Made by a program: the position numbers and the translations under genes. A stretch of DNA of 64,000 bases from G965197405 sp965197405 (GTDB taxonomy: Bacteria > Chloroflexota > Dehalococcoidia > Lucifugimonadales > JAGWBF01): positions 1,736,001 through 1,800,000 of the forward strand of contig OZ240206.1 of assembly GCA_965197405.1 (NCBI GenBank). Direction: 5' to 3'. The notes beneath the pieces were generated by a model. The model saw nothing but the letters and a program-made list of their open reading frames with translations. It did not search any database and had not been told where the DNA came from. Shown in pieces: positions 24,862-33,708 of the stretch (positions are counted from its first letter, which is position 1; each line of letters opens with the position of its first letter).

Positions 24862-25173
24862 ATGCACGAACCATTCGACATTTATTGCGACGCTTTCACA
24901 ATCACGATTACCCCTTGGGGCGCTAATATGAGCTTCGACTTACGAGAGCCTCACCCTGCGCCCACATCCATTCAGCAGCCCAAAAGACTCGGCACTATAA
25001 GAATGAGCAACGAACACCTGAAGACTCTGATTTTCATGCTCAGGCAACAGATGATGAAATACGAGGAAGAGACCGGGGCACGGGCCGAAGTCCCCACGCA
25101 GATATTGGCTCAGTTGGGGATTGCCCCTGAAGATTGGGATGTGTTCTGGGCATCACAGGAGGTTAGAGAATGA
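24862..25173 (+). CDS. DUF3467-like hypothetical protein
   Basis: 103 residues from ATG 24862. Blocks FTITITPWGANMSFDL, RLGTIRMSNEHLKTLIFMLRQQMMKYEEE resemble DUF3467 proteins (a strand-rich start, then a helix after MSxEHxK). Function unknown. It overlaps the next gene by ATGA (25170-25173), so the two are translated together. The longer frame from 24778 is not preferred because it starts inside the inverted repeat. Confidence 0.55.
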   Translation: MHEPFDIYCDAFTITITPWGANMSFDLREPHPAPTSIQQPKRLGTIRMSNEHLKTLIFMLRQQMMKYEEETGARAEVPTQILAQLGIAPEDWDVFWASQEVRE

Positions 25174-25607
25174 CGACCGCCGGAACTCGCGAGTTGATTA
25201 TTGACTCTAGCCCATTCCAGTCCACTGTGCCGGTATCCTCACCATCCCACTTGTACTTGTCTGCTCAGGCAGGCGGGCAGGTCGGAACCAATCAGGGTGG
25301 AAACCCCACTTCAAGTATCAGCTTGTGCTTCGTTCCAGCCCAGTATTCATGGGACAGTTGCTGGGAGTTGGTCGTCAACCTTCTGATTGAGATTCGCACC
25401 TCGCGGGAAGAAGTATTGGCTATCACCTATTTGACGGCTGAGGAATACGGAGTGGGAACATCCTTCGAAGATGCAATACTGGACCTTCTGACGTCCTTGT
25501 CCGACTATTACCGGTCTTTGGAAGCGCGCCAGGAAAGGCTGGAGCCACAGGCTGTTGAAGACCTGAAGATACTTCGTGGTCTGGTCCGCCCCAGGCCTAG
25601 CAGTTAA
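25170..25607 (+). CDS. Hypothetical protein, second gene of a coupled pair
   Basis: 145 residues, not recognised. The first ~60 are Ser/Thr/Gly-rich and probably flexible; the C-terminal half has ITYLTAEEYGVGTSFEDAILDLLTSLSDYYRSLEARQERL, which resembles the dimerising tail of HicB-like proteins (EDAI.DLL.SL.DYY). Coupled by ATGA to the DUF3467-like gene; a two-gene antitoxin-like or regulatory unit is possible but unproven. Confidence 0.5.
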   Translation: MTTAGTRELIIDSSPFQSTVPVSSPSHLYLSAQAGGQVGTNQGGNPTSSISLCFVPAQYSWDSCWELVVNLLIEIRTSREEVLAITYLTAEEYGVGTSFEDAILDLLTSLSDYYRSLEARQERLEPQAVEDLKILRGLVRPRPSS

Positions 25608-25653
25608 TTGAGTGGGGACCAATTTCGAGAGTTGTGGGAAACCCGTTAGAAGG

Positions 25654-26775
25654 ATGCCCGACGCCCGGAGACCTTCGAGTCCCAAAGGCCCCAAAAGCGA
25701 TGATGAGGTGTTGCATCAAGTCACGTTGGCGGAGCGGAAACGCCTGCTGACCGACCTCCTGAGGGGCGTCTCCCGCACCTTTTACCTGACTCTGCGCGTG
25801 TTGCCCAGGGGCCTCCGCGAGCCGGTGGGCTTGGCCTATCTCCTCGCGCGGGCCGCGGATACAATCGCAGATACGCGGCTTTTGTCTCCCCATAGCCGCC
25901 TGAAGCACCTCCTGGCCTTCAGAGAGCAGGTAGAGGGGCCAGCGACGGCGCAGGCGCTTGAGGAAATCGAGCACGCGCTGACGGATAAGCAGTCCATACC
26001 AGACGAGCGAGTCCTTCTGGCCTCCCTGTCGCAGGCCATTGCGGCGCTGGAGGCGTCCCCGGAGGCCGACCGTGCCAGAGTGCGCTCCGTCGTCGCAACC
26101 CTCACTCGCGGCATGGAGATAGACCTGACCATGTTCCCCCCGGAGGACTCGGGCCGGGTTGTGGCGCTGAAAGACCCGCCGGAGCTGGACCGGTACATCT
26201 ACTACGTGGCCGGATGCGTGGGAGAGTTCTGGACGGAGATCACCATTGCCCATACCCCAGCCCTCAGGCATTGGGACGCCGGGCGGATGTCCGAGTTGGG
26301 CGTGCGCTTCGGCAAGGCCCTCCAGCTGACCAACGTTCTCCGGGACGTGCCCAAAGACCTGCGTATCGGACGCTGCTACCTGCCGGAGAGCCAGCTTGAA
26401 GCTGCGGGCGTCGGGCCGGAAGACCTGCTCGACGCGTCCTCCGGTGTCCAGGCCCGCCCTGTCCTGGCGGCGGGCCTGGAGACGGCCCTGGAGCACTATC
26501 GCGCCGCGGAGGAGTACCTGCTGGCGATACCCTGGCGTTGCCTGCGCCTGCGCCTGGCGGTGCTGTGGCCGATTCTAATCGGCCTCGCGACCCTTGCCCA
26601 GCTGGCCCGCAACGAGGCGTGGCTGGACCCGGAGAAGCCGTCCAGGGTCAGCCGCGGGTGGGTCTACCGTATGCTGGCGCTCACGCCACCCTGCGCCCTC
26701 TCCAACGGCCTACTGAGGGCGTGGATAGGGCGACTACGCAGGCGGGTGCAGAGCGGGCTGTCGGCAGAAGGTTGA
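25654..26775 (+). CDS. Squalene/phytoene synthase family protein
   Basis: 373 residues from ATG 25654. Trans-isoprenyl diphosphate synthase fold of the head-to-head type: SRTFYLTLRVLP, first Asp-rich motif LARAADTIADT, and second motif NVLRDVPKDLRIGRCYLP. Condenses two farnesyl or geranylgeranyl diphosphates to squalene or phytoene; which one cannot be told. A C-terminal hydrophobic helix (LRLAVLWPILIGLATLAQL) suggests membrane association as in squalene synthases. No other carotenoid or hopanoid gene lies nearby. Confidence 0.88.
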   Translation: MPDARRPSSPKGPKSDDEVLHQVTLAERKRLLTDLLRGVSRTFYLTLRVLPRGLREPVGLAYLLARAADTIADTRLLSPHSRLKHLLAFREQVEGPATAQALEEIEHALTDKQSIPDERVLLASLSQAIAALEASPEADRARVRSVVATLTRGMEIDLTMFPPEDSGRVVALKDPPELDRYIYYVAGCVGEFWTEITIAHTPALRHWDAGRMSELGVRFGKALQLTNVLRDVPKDLRIGRCYLPESQLEAAGVGPEDLLDASSGVQARPVLAAGLETALEHYRAAEEYLLAIPWRCLRLRLAVLWPILIGLATLAQLARNEAWLDPEKPSRVSRGWVYRMLALTPPCALSNGLLRAWIGRLRRRVQSGLSAEG

Positions 26776-26860
26776 AGACGGCCTTCCGGGACCTAGCCTC
26801 TATCAGTTCAGATTCTACTCCCGTCCACAGGTCTCGTCGCAGCCACTCGACAAATCCGCA

Positions 26861-27301
26861 TCACTCCCAGAGGAAGCCCCACATATCATGGCTGCGGTCC
26901 CGGGACAGGGACTCGTGGTAGTGAATCAGCTTCCACTGGCCTCCGGTATTACGCAGCACGAAGGTGTTGCGGCCATTGGCTATCAGGGTACGGTTGAGGC
27001 TTGGGACACCCGCCTCGGCGTGAAAGGTCAGGTAAGCGTAGGCCAAGTCCCCAATCACGTCAACGGTCAGGTTGTCAATCGCCCAGCTTATGTCGCCAAT
27101 CATGCCGGGGATGGCGTCGTAGTATTCGTTGATGGCCGCCCAGCTAGACAGGGAGTCGTTGTTCTCCTCGGCGATGTAAAGCAGTTGGCCGTAGTCCTGG
27201 TCCCATAGGGACTTTATGCGGGCCACGTCCTTGGCGGCGAAGGCCGACTTCCACTCCTCGATTACCGCTTCTACTCCTTGCTTCTCTTCAGCAGTAGCCA
27301 T
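26861..27301 (-). CDS. SnoaL/DUF4440-like (NTF2 fold) protein
   Basis: 146 residues from ATG 27301, preceded by GGAGGG. NTF2-like pattern: VEAVIEEWKSAFAAKDVARIKSLWDQDYG, central AWAINEYYDAI-like helix, then paired strands ending in GGQWKLIHYHES, the hallmark of SnoaL/ketosteroid isomerase-like proteins. Such proteins bind small hydrophobic molecules or act as isomerases; substrate unknown. Next to a luciferase-like oxidoreductase. Confidence 0.78.
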   Translation of the reverse strand: MATAEEKQGVEAVIEEWKSAFAAKDVARIKSLWDQDYGQLLYIAEENNDSLSSWAAINEYYDAIPGMIGDISWAIDNLTVDVIGDLAYAYLTFHAEAGVPSLNRTLIANGRNTFVLRNTGGQWKLIHYHESLSRDRSHDMWGFLWE

Positions 27302-27340
27302 TTCTCCCTCCATAAATTAGATTCGATAAGACACCCGACC

Positions 27341-28504
27341 CTACTCATAGGGTTGCAGCTTGACCTCGTGCAGGGCCGGTATAACCTCTTTGCCCAGCAG
27401 CTCGATGGAGCGCATCACGTCCTTGTGGGCCATGTCCCCTTCGTTGCCGTAGATGTGCAGGTAGCCGGGGCTGAGGCGCTCTATGATGTCCGTCAGCTTC
27501 CTGGTGACGGTGTCCGGGCTTCCTACTATGATGTTGCCAACCCCTTGAAGCTCCTCGTAGGTCATCTTGCGCCCGACACTGCTGACCCCCGGCAGGTTGC
27601 GCTGTATCTTCACGGCCTCGCGGGACTGGTATCCAGGCGGGTCGTTCTCCTCCCTGGGACCCCTCAGCCGGTGGTCGTCGGTCCACATGAAGGTGCGCCC
27701 GATCTCCTGGGCCTTCTCGTCCGTGTCCGCTACCAGGCACCTGAGCAGATAGCCGAAGTGCTCCGGCCCGGGCTTGAAGCCGACCTCATGGGCGGTATCT
27801 ATGTAAATCTGCTTCAGTATCTCGGTGTGCTCCAGTAGAGAGCCCAGGTTCATGTAGGGGTGCTGGTGCCTGGCCGTCCATACCACGCTCTCCGGGCTGG
27901 AAAATCCGGGGAACCATACGGGCGGGTGGGGCTTCTGGATGGGAAGCACCCAGGGGTTCACCGCCCTGTAGTGGTAGTACTTCCCCTCATACCTGAAGGG
28001 GCCTGGCTCGGTCCAGCACTTGATAATCAGGTCGTGGGCTTCCTCGAACCTGGGGCGGTTCTCAGTGGGGTCTATGCCGCTCTGGAGGGTCTCCACGGCG
28101 GTCCCGCGCACGAAGCCGGAGATTATCCTCCCGCCGGAGTAGCAGTCCAGCATGGCTATTTCTTCCGCCATCCTTATGGGGTCGTTGACGGCGATGACGT
28201 TCCCCAGGATAGCTATCTTGGCCTTCTTGGTGACCTTGGAAATGACCGCGGCATCCAGGTTGACCGAGGGTTTCATGCACCAGTAGGACGCGTGGTGCTC
28301 GTTGGTCATGATGCCGTCGAAGTCTACCTCATCCGCCCAGGCGTACTGGTCATGGTACTGGTTGTAGAGGACGTGGGCCTTCAGGGGATCGAAAAAGGCG
28401 TTGGGAAAGCCCAGCCGCCCGGAATCGTACTGCTCGATATCATCGTCGGTGACGTGACCGTATGGCTGCTCGGAGAACCAGAAGACCTCTATCTTGTCCT
28501 TCAT
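27341..28504 (-). CDS. LLM-class flavin-dependent oxidoreductase
   Basis: 387 residues of the bacterial luciferase-like fold: FDGIMTNEHHASYWCMKP with the flavin-site EHH, AILGNVIAVNDPIRMAEEIAMLDCYSGGRIISGFVRGTA, and PHPPVWFPGFSSPESV. Uses FMNH2 or F420 to oxidise small organics with O2. Long paralog families of these occur in SAR202-type Chloroflexota and are thought to attack recalcitrant organics. A second, diverged copy is at 30244. Confidence 0.9.
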   Translation of the reverse strand: MKDKIEVFWFSEQPYGHVTDDDIEQYDSGRLGFPNAFFDPLKAHVLYNQYHDQYAWADEVDFDGIMTNEHHASYWCMKPSVNLDAAVISKVTKKAKIAILGNVIAVNDPIRMAEEIAMLDCYSGGRIISGFVRGTAVETLQSGIDPTENRPRFEEAHDLIIKCWTEPGPFRYEGKYYHYRAVNPWVLPIQKPHPPVWFPGFSSPESVVWTARHQHPYMNLGSLLEHTEILKQIYIDTAHEVGFKPGPEHFGYLLRCLVADTDEKAQEIGRTFMWTDDHRLRGPREENDPPGYQSREAVKIQRNLPGVSSVGRKMTYEELQGVGNIIVGSPDTVTRKLTDIIERLSPGYLHIYGNEGDMAHKDVMRSIELLGKEVIPALHEVKLQPYE

Positions 28505-28620
28505 AGGCCCTTCCCTCCTTATGATTTGGTGTAGTATAGCACTCCCGATTGCAGCTATTCAAGAATAACCTAATTTAACGCATCCCTCCCATATGGAAGT
28601 GCGGGAAGCTTCTGAGCCAC

Positions 28621-29808
28621 TCAGAAAGCGCCCTCACTCTGAAAGACCTGGGCCAGCAGCCGGACGCCTTCGTTGTTCTCCTCGGGGGACATGTAGCCGA
28701 AGCACAGGCGCAGACAGTTCCTCCCCTCACCGGTGGGCGAGAAGTTGGTGCCCGGCAGGTATCCGACGCCCGCATTGAAAGCCGCTTCACTCATTCTCAC
28801 CACGTCGGCCCCCTCGGGTAGCTCCAGCCAGATGTACAGCCCTCCCCTGGGCTTGCTCCACCGGCACGTGGGCGGGAAATACTCGCCCAGGGCCGACAGC
28901 GTGGCGTCTCGCTTCTCCCTGAGAATCCCGTTAATCTCGGAAATGTGTTCGTCCATGTTCTGCCTGAGGTACTCGTTTACGGCGAGGGAGGCCAGGTGGT
29001 TGGGGCCGCCGTCCAGCTTTATGGAATACAGCCTGCCCAGCACCTCCCGGGGCATCTCGGCCCATCCCAGGCGCACCCCGGGAGCCACGATTTTTGAGAA
29101 GGAACCCAGGTAGAGCACCTGGCCGGTGTCGTCCATCGAGCGGATGGCCGGGGGAATCTCCCCCTCGAAGACCAGGTCCGAGTAGCACTCATCCTCCAGG
29201 ATTGGCACGCCGTACTCTCTGGCCAGTTCGAGAACGGCCTCCCGCCGCCTCAGAGACAGGACGGAGCCATCGGGGTTCTGGAAGGTGGAAATAGTGTAAA
29301 TGAGCTTGACCTTCTTGCCCTGGGCGGATAGCTTTTCAAGGGTCTTTTCCAAGTCCTCGACTATCATCCCATCTTCGTCCGTGGGCACGCCTGCCACGTC
29401 GGCCCTGAAGCGGTTCAGGGAGCGCAAGGTCCCCTGGTAGAGGAACTGCTCGGCGATTACCACGTCGCCCGGGTCCACGAAAAGCTCTATGAGGTTGGTC
29501 AGCAGCTGCATGGAGCCGTTGCCCAGTGCGAGATGGTCCCTGGTTGTATCTATGCCCCGGTCCCGCTTCAGCTTCGCGACGATGAGATCCCGCAGGCCCT
29601 CGTGGCCCTGGATAGGCGGGTAAAGGGCCAGGTCCCGCCCCTCGCTCGCCAGGGCGTCTCTGAGACCCTTCCACAGCCCGTCCAACGGAAGGGAGTCGGG
29701 GTCCGGGTAGGCCACGGCGAAGTCGTACCTGGCGCGGCCGCCCTGGGAACGAGGCTCTAGCGGCACGCTGCCGGCATACAGCTTATTGTAGTCAATGCTT
29801 CCTGCCAT
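28621..29808 (-). CDS. PLP-dependent class I/II aminotransferase
   Basis: 395 residues. Fold type I: LALGNGSMQLL, YTISTFQNPDGSVLSLRRR, ILEDECYSDLVF, and the Schiff-base lysine in GSFSKIVAPGVRLGWAE. It resembles 2-aminoadipate/aromatic aminotransferases and the C-terminal part of MocR regulators without the DNA-binding domain. Substrate unknown. Confidence 0.88.
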   Translation of the reverse strand: MAGSIDYNKLYAGSVPLEPRSQGGRARYDFAVAYPDPDSLPLDGLWKGLRDALASEGRDLALYPPIQGHEGLRDLIVAKLKRDRGIDTTRDHLALGNGSMQLLTNLIELFVDPGDVVIAEQFLYQGTLRSLNRFRADVAGVPTDEDGMIVEDLEKTLEKLSAQGKKVKLIYTISTFQNPDGSVLSLRRREAVLELAREYGVPILEDECYSDLVFEGEIPPAIRSMDDTGQVLYLGSFSKIVAPGVRLGWAEMPREVLGRLYSIKLDGGPNHLASLAVNEYLRQNMDEHISEINGILREKRDATLSALGEYFPPTCRWSKPRGGLYIWLELPEGADVVRMSEAAFNAGVGYLPGTNFSPTGEGRNCLRLCFGYMSPEENNEGVRLLAQVFQSEGAF

Positions 29809-29937
29809 ATCTCAACCTCAGCTGTCTAACATGGTTATCCAACGGTCCCTGGTCCCTAGCCCACCTGCGACATCGCCTCCATTGGGGGGATTATATGAGC
29901 GCCATAGATTAGTGTCAATTGACGCCGGCTATGAGGC

Positions 29938-30118
29938 AGGGTCTTTCAATTCTCACGCCAGATAAATACAGGCCCCCGCCGCGTGTCATTCCGAGCGCAG
30001 CGAGGAATCTGAAATGCTTGGATAGCGGCACGCCTAAGAAGGCAAGGACATTAGACCCCTCGCTCCGCTCGGAGCCTGCCCCTGGCTTGAACAGGGGGTG
30101 ACGATTAAAAGACCCTGG
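29938..30118. repeat. Dispersed inverted repeat (CATTCCGA type)
   Basis: Core 29984-30104 with the same arms and interior (GCTTGGATAGCGGCACGCC) as the copy at 15736-15900. Outer ends GGGTCTTTCAATTCTCACGC and GATTAAAAGACCC are inverted. Confidence 0.8.
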
Positions 30119-30243
30119 GCTATGAGGCCTCTTTAGATACGGAAGGCGGGCCGTTGACACGTATCGGCCCCCTGACTATCATACCCTTAATCATACCCTT
30201 AATCATACTCTTGGGTTCTAGCGGGGATACCGGGAGGTATACA

Positions 30244-31284
30244 GTGCGGTTTGGCACCTTTGTTTTTCCAATCAGCGGCAGCCTCAAGGACGATTACCGG
30301 GTCATCGAAGACGCCCTGCGAGAGGTGGAGTTGGCCGAGGAGATAGGCCTGGACGCCGTCTGGCTGACGGAACACCACTTCGACGGGGCGGTGGCCTACG
30401 CCGACCCCGTGGTGTTCGGCGCTGCCGTCGCCATGAGGACACAGAGGGTCCTCATCGGCTTCGCAGTGGTGGAGCTGGCCCTGCACCACCCGGTGCGGCT
30501 CGCCGTTCAGACTGCGCTGCTGGACAACCTGAGCCGCGGACGCCTCATTGTAGGAGTAGGGCGAGGGTCGGCATACAACGAGTACGAGTACTTCGGTTTC
30601 GGCACGACGCTGGAGGAAGGGCGGCATATGCTGCCCGAGGCCGAGGAGCTGCTGGTCAAGGCGTGGACCTCCGAGGACGTGCGCCATGAAGGGCGCTTCT
30701 GGAAAGCATCCTTCCCCACCCTGCGCCCTCGCCCATACCAGAAGCCTCACCCCCCTCTCGTGCGGGCCTGCATCAGCGAGGAATCCCTGGTCGAAATGGC
30801 GAAAATCGGGAGACCCGCCCTCATAGGCATCCAGCCCCTCGATACCCTGCGCCATAGGCTCCAGGTTTACGAGACCACTATGCTGGAGGCCGGGCTTGCA
30901 GAGGCGGACGTGGCGAATATCCTGGATGAGACCTGGTGCCAGCGGGCGCTATACGTGGCGGAAAGCGACGACGAGGCCGTAGAGACGGCAACGGTCGCCC
31001 TGAAGCAATACCGGGACCATCTCCTGGAGGCGCGGCAGAAGTACAACCCGGGAGGCGTTCCTCCCCAGCAGCCCGGACAGGCCCCTCCCCCCGGCGAAGT
31101 GGTGGAGCACGCTTTTCTGGCAGGCTCCCCCAAGCGGGTCGCAGCGCAGGTCGCCGATCTGAGAGATGCCGGGGTCCGCAACCTGCTGCTCCACGTGGAC
31201 GTGGGACACATGCCCAGGGAGAAAGTGGAAAGCTCCATGCGGCTCTTTGGCGGAAAGGTGCTGCCCCTGTTCAAGTCCGGTTAG
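30244..31284 (+). CDS. LLM-class flavin-dependent oxidoreductase (second copy)
   Basis: 346 residues from GTG 30244, which has GGGAGG upstream; the frame extends to 30154 without homology. Luciferase-like: RFGTFVFPISG, DAVWLTEHHFDG, LIGFAVVELALHHPVRLAVQTALLDNLSRGRLIVGVGRGSA, and the C-terminal AGVRNLLLHVDVGHM-like strand. Only distantly similar to the copy at 27341; likely different substrate. Confidence 0.9.
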   Translation: MRFGTFVFPISGSLKDDYRVIEDALREVELAEEIGLDAVWLTEHHFDGAVAYADPVVFGAAVAMRTQRVLIGFAVVELALHHPVRLAVQTALLDNLSRGRLIVGVGRGSAYNEYEYFGFGTTLEEGRHMLPEAEELLVKAWTSEDVRHEGRFWKASFPTLRPRPYQKPHPPLVRACISEESLVEMAKIGRPALIGIQPLDTLRHRLQVYETTMLEAGLAEADVANILDETWCQRALYVAESDDEAVETATVALKQYRDHLLEARQKYNPGGVPPQQPGQAPPPGEVVEHAFLAGSPKRVAAQVADLRDAGVRNLLLHVDVGHMPREKVESSMRLFGGKVLPLFKSG

Positions 31285-31332
31285 ATTTTCTCTGCCTTCA
31301 ACTTGGTCTTGGTGGAGTATGGGGTGCGACGC

Positions 31333-32628
31333 TCATGGCATTTCCCAAAGCAGGCGAACGGGAACAGCATACAGGCCATCTCCAAAACTGACGCTAGTCT
31401 CGCCGTCGTAGAGCACCACTCCGGCGGCAAAATATCCTTCGCAAGCATCCTTGAGCCTGCGCAGGCCGCGGAAGTCTGACTGAGTAACTGTGGCACCCGC
31501 TTTGACCTCGACTCCCGCGACGAAGCTGCCATATTCCATGACAATGTCTACCTCGATCTGGTCCTTATCTCGGTAATGGAAGAATTCCACCGGGCCGACA
31601 TACCAGGTAGCCTGCCGGCGCAATTCCTGAAATACGAACGTTTCGAGAAGTTGTCCCAGCAACGGACGGTCCGCCAGGAGCGTCGGTGCGGACGCTCCCA
31701 GCAGCGCGCATGCCAGCCCGGTATCGCCGATGTGGAGCTTCGGAGTCTTGATGAGGCGTTTCCCCCGATTGTTGTGCCACGACGGTAATCTCTCCAACAA
31801 ATACACCCGCTCCAACAGCGCGATGTAATCGCTAATCGTGGGACGGCTAAGCTGGAACGGCGCAGCTAGGCGGCTCAGGTTGAACAACCGCGCGGTTTGC
31901 GTCGCCGCCAGTGTGAAAAGTCTTGGCAGGGCATCCAGGTCGCTGATACGGGACAGGACGCCAATGTCCCGTTGGACCTGGGCGTCAATGTAGTTCCGGT
32001 ACCAGTTCGCGCGCCTGCGGCCGGCGGGCCGGGCAAGGGCTGGCGGGTATCCTCCCGACACGATCCGCCCAGCTAGCTCCGACCCCAGCCGCTCGGTCTG
32101 CTGGAACTGGAAGTTATCCCCGAACAGAGTATCAATGAAACCACCAACGGCTGGTCGGCTCGCGTACAACTCGCACTGGGCCAGGGGATGTAATCGGATT
32201 GTCTCCAGGCGACCGGCCAGAGAGTCCTGCACAGTCGGGACCGCCAGCAAGTTTGTTGAGCCGGTGAGAACGAACCGGCCTGGCGCGCGCCTCCGGTCAA
32301 CTTCCAGCTTTAAGGCGGTGAAGAGTCCCGGCACACGCTGTACCTCATCTAGAACGACACGGTCCGGGAGGTCGGCTATGAAGCCTATAGGGTCCGCCTC
32401 GGCGCCCGCGCGGACAACGTCGTTGTCAAAACTGAGATAGCTATAACCGCGGCTCGCGGGATTGCTCAACCCTGCGCGACCCGGAAGGAACTCAGGTGCG
32501 CACACCATCTGCGCAAGTGTAGTCTTCCCACACTGACGCGGACCCTGGACCAGGACGACAGGAGAATCCTCCAGCGCCTCAGCAAACCGAGATTCGATAA
32601 AACGTGGATGAAGCTCATTTTGGACCAC
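31333..32628 (-). CDS. AAA ATPase with DUF4143 domain
   Basis: 431 residues. N-terminal ATPase: Walker A GPRQCGKTT (about 30-38), Walker B VVLDEVQRVPGLF, sensor FVLTGSTNLL. The C-terminal DUF4143 region holds a restriction-like core (KDQIEVDIVMEY ... VAGVEVKAG). These proteins are widespread, often horizontally moved, and of unknown role. GTG start at 32628. The T-rich, lower-GC flank downstream supports a foreign origin, but that is inference. Confidence 0.88.
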   Translation of the reverse strand: MVQNELHPRFIESRFAEALEDSPVVLVQGPRQCGKTTLAQMVCAPEFLPGRAGLSNPASRGYSYLSFDNDVVRAGAEADPIGFIADLPDRVVLDEVQRVPGLFTALKLEVDRRRAPGRFVLTGSTNLLAVPTVQDSLAGRLETIRLHPLAQCELYASRPAVGGFIDTLFGDNFQFQQTERLGSELAGRIVSGGYPPALARPAGRRRANWYRNYIDAQVQRDIGVLSRISDLDALPRLFTLAATQTARLFNLSRLAAPFQLSRPTISDYIALLERVYLLERLPSWHNNRGKRLIKTPKLHIGDTGLACALLGASAPTLLADRPLLGQLLETFVFQELRRQATWYVGPVEFFHYRDKDQIEVDIVMEYGSFVAGVEVKAGATVTQSDFRGLRRLKDACEGYFAAGVVLYDGETSVSFGDGLYAVPVRLLWEMP

Positions 32629-32943
32629 CGGCCAATTGTAACCTTGCGTACGTCCAATTGCAAGTTTCGTGCCGTCCGACTGAAACTTTAACTGCGTCTA
32701 ATTGCAAGGTTGGGGCTACTGGCTGGCACTATCATATTAGCAACCCTCCCGGACTGAGGGGCGCTTTTGGACAAAAAGACGGCAAGGGAGATGGGGTTCC
32801 GATTTTTACGTGCCAGCAGGGGCCTGCGCGCCACCCATATCGGTACCTGGACAGCTACAGAATTCACAATACAGGTTACGACAACGGGTGCCGCCAGGTG
32901 GTATCATATATATGAGTTGGGTAACCACACAGGAGTATGACCG
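32629..32943. other. Intergenic region with AATTGCAAG repeats
   Basis: 315 bases without a gene. AATTGTAACCTTGC (about 32634), CCAATTGCAAG (about 32655) and TAATTGCAAGGTTGG (about 32700) form direct and inverted short repeats (AACCTTGC/GCAAGGTT). These could be binding sites or the edge of an insertion. An AGGAG site sits just before the exporter ATPase start. Confidence 0.4.
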
Positions 32944-33708
32944 ATGGACGACCTGATTATCTCCGCCCAGGGCATTCACAAGACCTATGACACGGGGACC
33001 GTCAAGGTCCATGCCCTTCGCGGCGTGGACCTCAACGTGGGGCGTGGCGAGATGGTGGCGATCATGGGCCCCAGCGGTTGCGGCAAGACCACTCTGCTGA
33101 ACTGCTTTTCAGGGCTGGACGAGATTGATTCGGGTCAGGTGCTCATTGACAAAGTGGTACTCCACCGGCTTCCCGACGACGAGCGCAGCGACTACCGGGC
33201 ACGCAGAATGGGGTTTGTGTTCCAGCTATACAACCTCCTTCCCGTTCTCAGCGCCGTCGAGAACGTGGAGATGCCGCTCCTCGTCTCCGGCGTCAAGTCG
33301 GATGAGGCGCGCAGAAAGTCGCTGGAGGTGCTGGAGATGGTGGGGCTTGCAGACCGGGCACACCACCTTCCCGGGGAGCTCTCGGGAGGGCAGCGCCAGC
33401 GTGTGACCATATCCAGGGCCCTAGTGAACGAGCCGGCCATTGTCTGGGCCGACGAGCCTACGGGCGACTTGGACAGCGAGACGGCGGGCGAAATCATCGC
33501 ACTCATGCGTCAGCTCAACCGCGAAAACCGCCAGACCTTTGTGGTGGTGACCCACTCCCAGGACGTGGGCGAGCAGGCCGACCGCATCGTGCGAATGCGG
33601 GACGGGCAGATCGTGGACTACGGGACCTCCAACTCCCGGGAGCGCTCCTCCGGCAGCGCCAGGAGACCCGGCGAGAGGCCGGATTCTCCTCCCGTAACGG
33701 CAGGGTGA
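32944..33708 (+). CDS. ABC transporter ATPase (MacB/LolD type)
   Basis: 254 residues: Walker A GPSGCGKTT, Q-loop FVFQLYNLLPVLSAVENVEMPL, signature LSGGQRQRVTISRAL, Walker B IVWADEPTGDLD, H-loop VVTHSQ. Typical motor of FtsX-type exporters. Its TGA overlaps the start of the permease gene (GTGATG at 33705-33710), so the two are coupled. Confidence 0.93.
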   Translation: MDDLIISAQGIHKTYDTGTVKVHALRGVDLNVGRGEMVAIMGPSGCGKTTLLNCFSGLDEIDSGQVLIDKVVLHRLPDDERSDYRARRMGFVFQLYNLLPVLSAVENVEMPLLVSGVKSDEARRKSLEVLEMVGLADRAHHLPGELSGGQRQRVTISRALVNEPAIVWADEPTGDLDSETAGEIIALMRQLNRENRQTFVVVTHSQDVGEQADRIVRMRDGQIVDYGTSNSRERSSGSARRPGERPDSPPVTAG

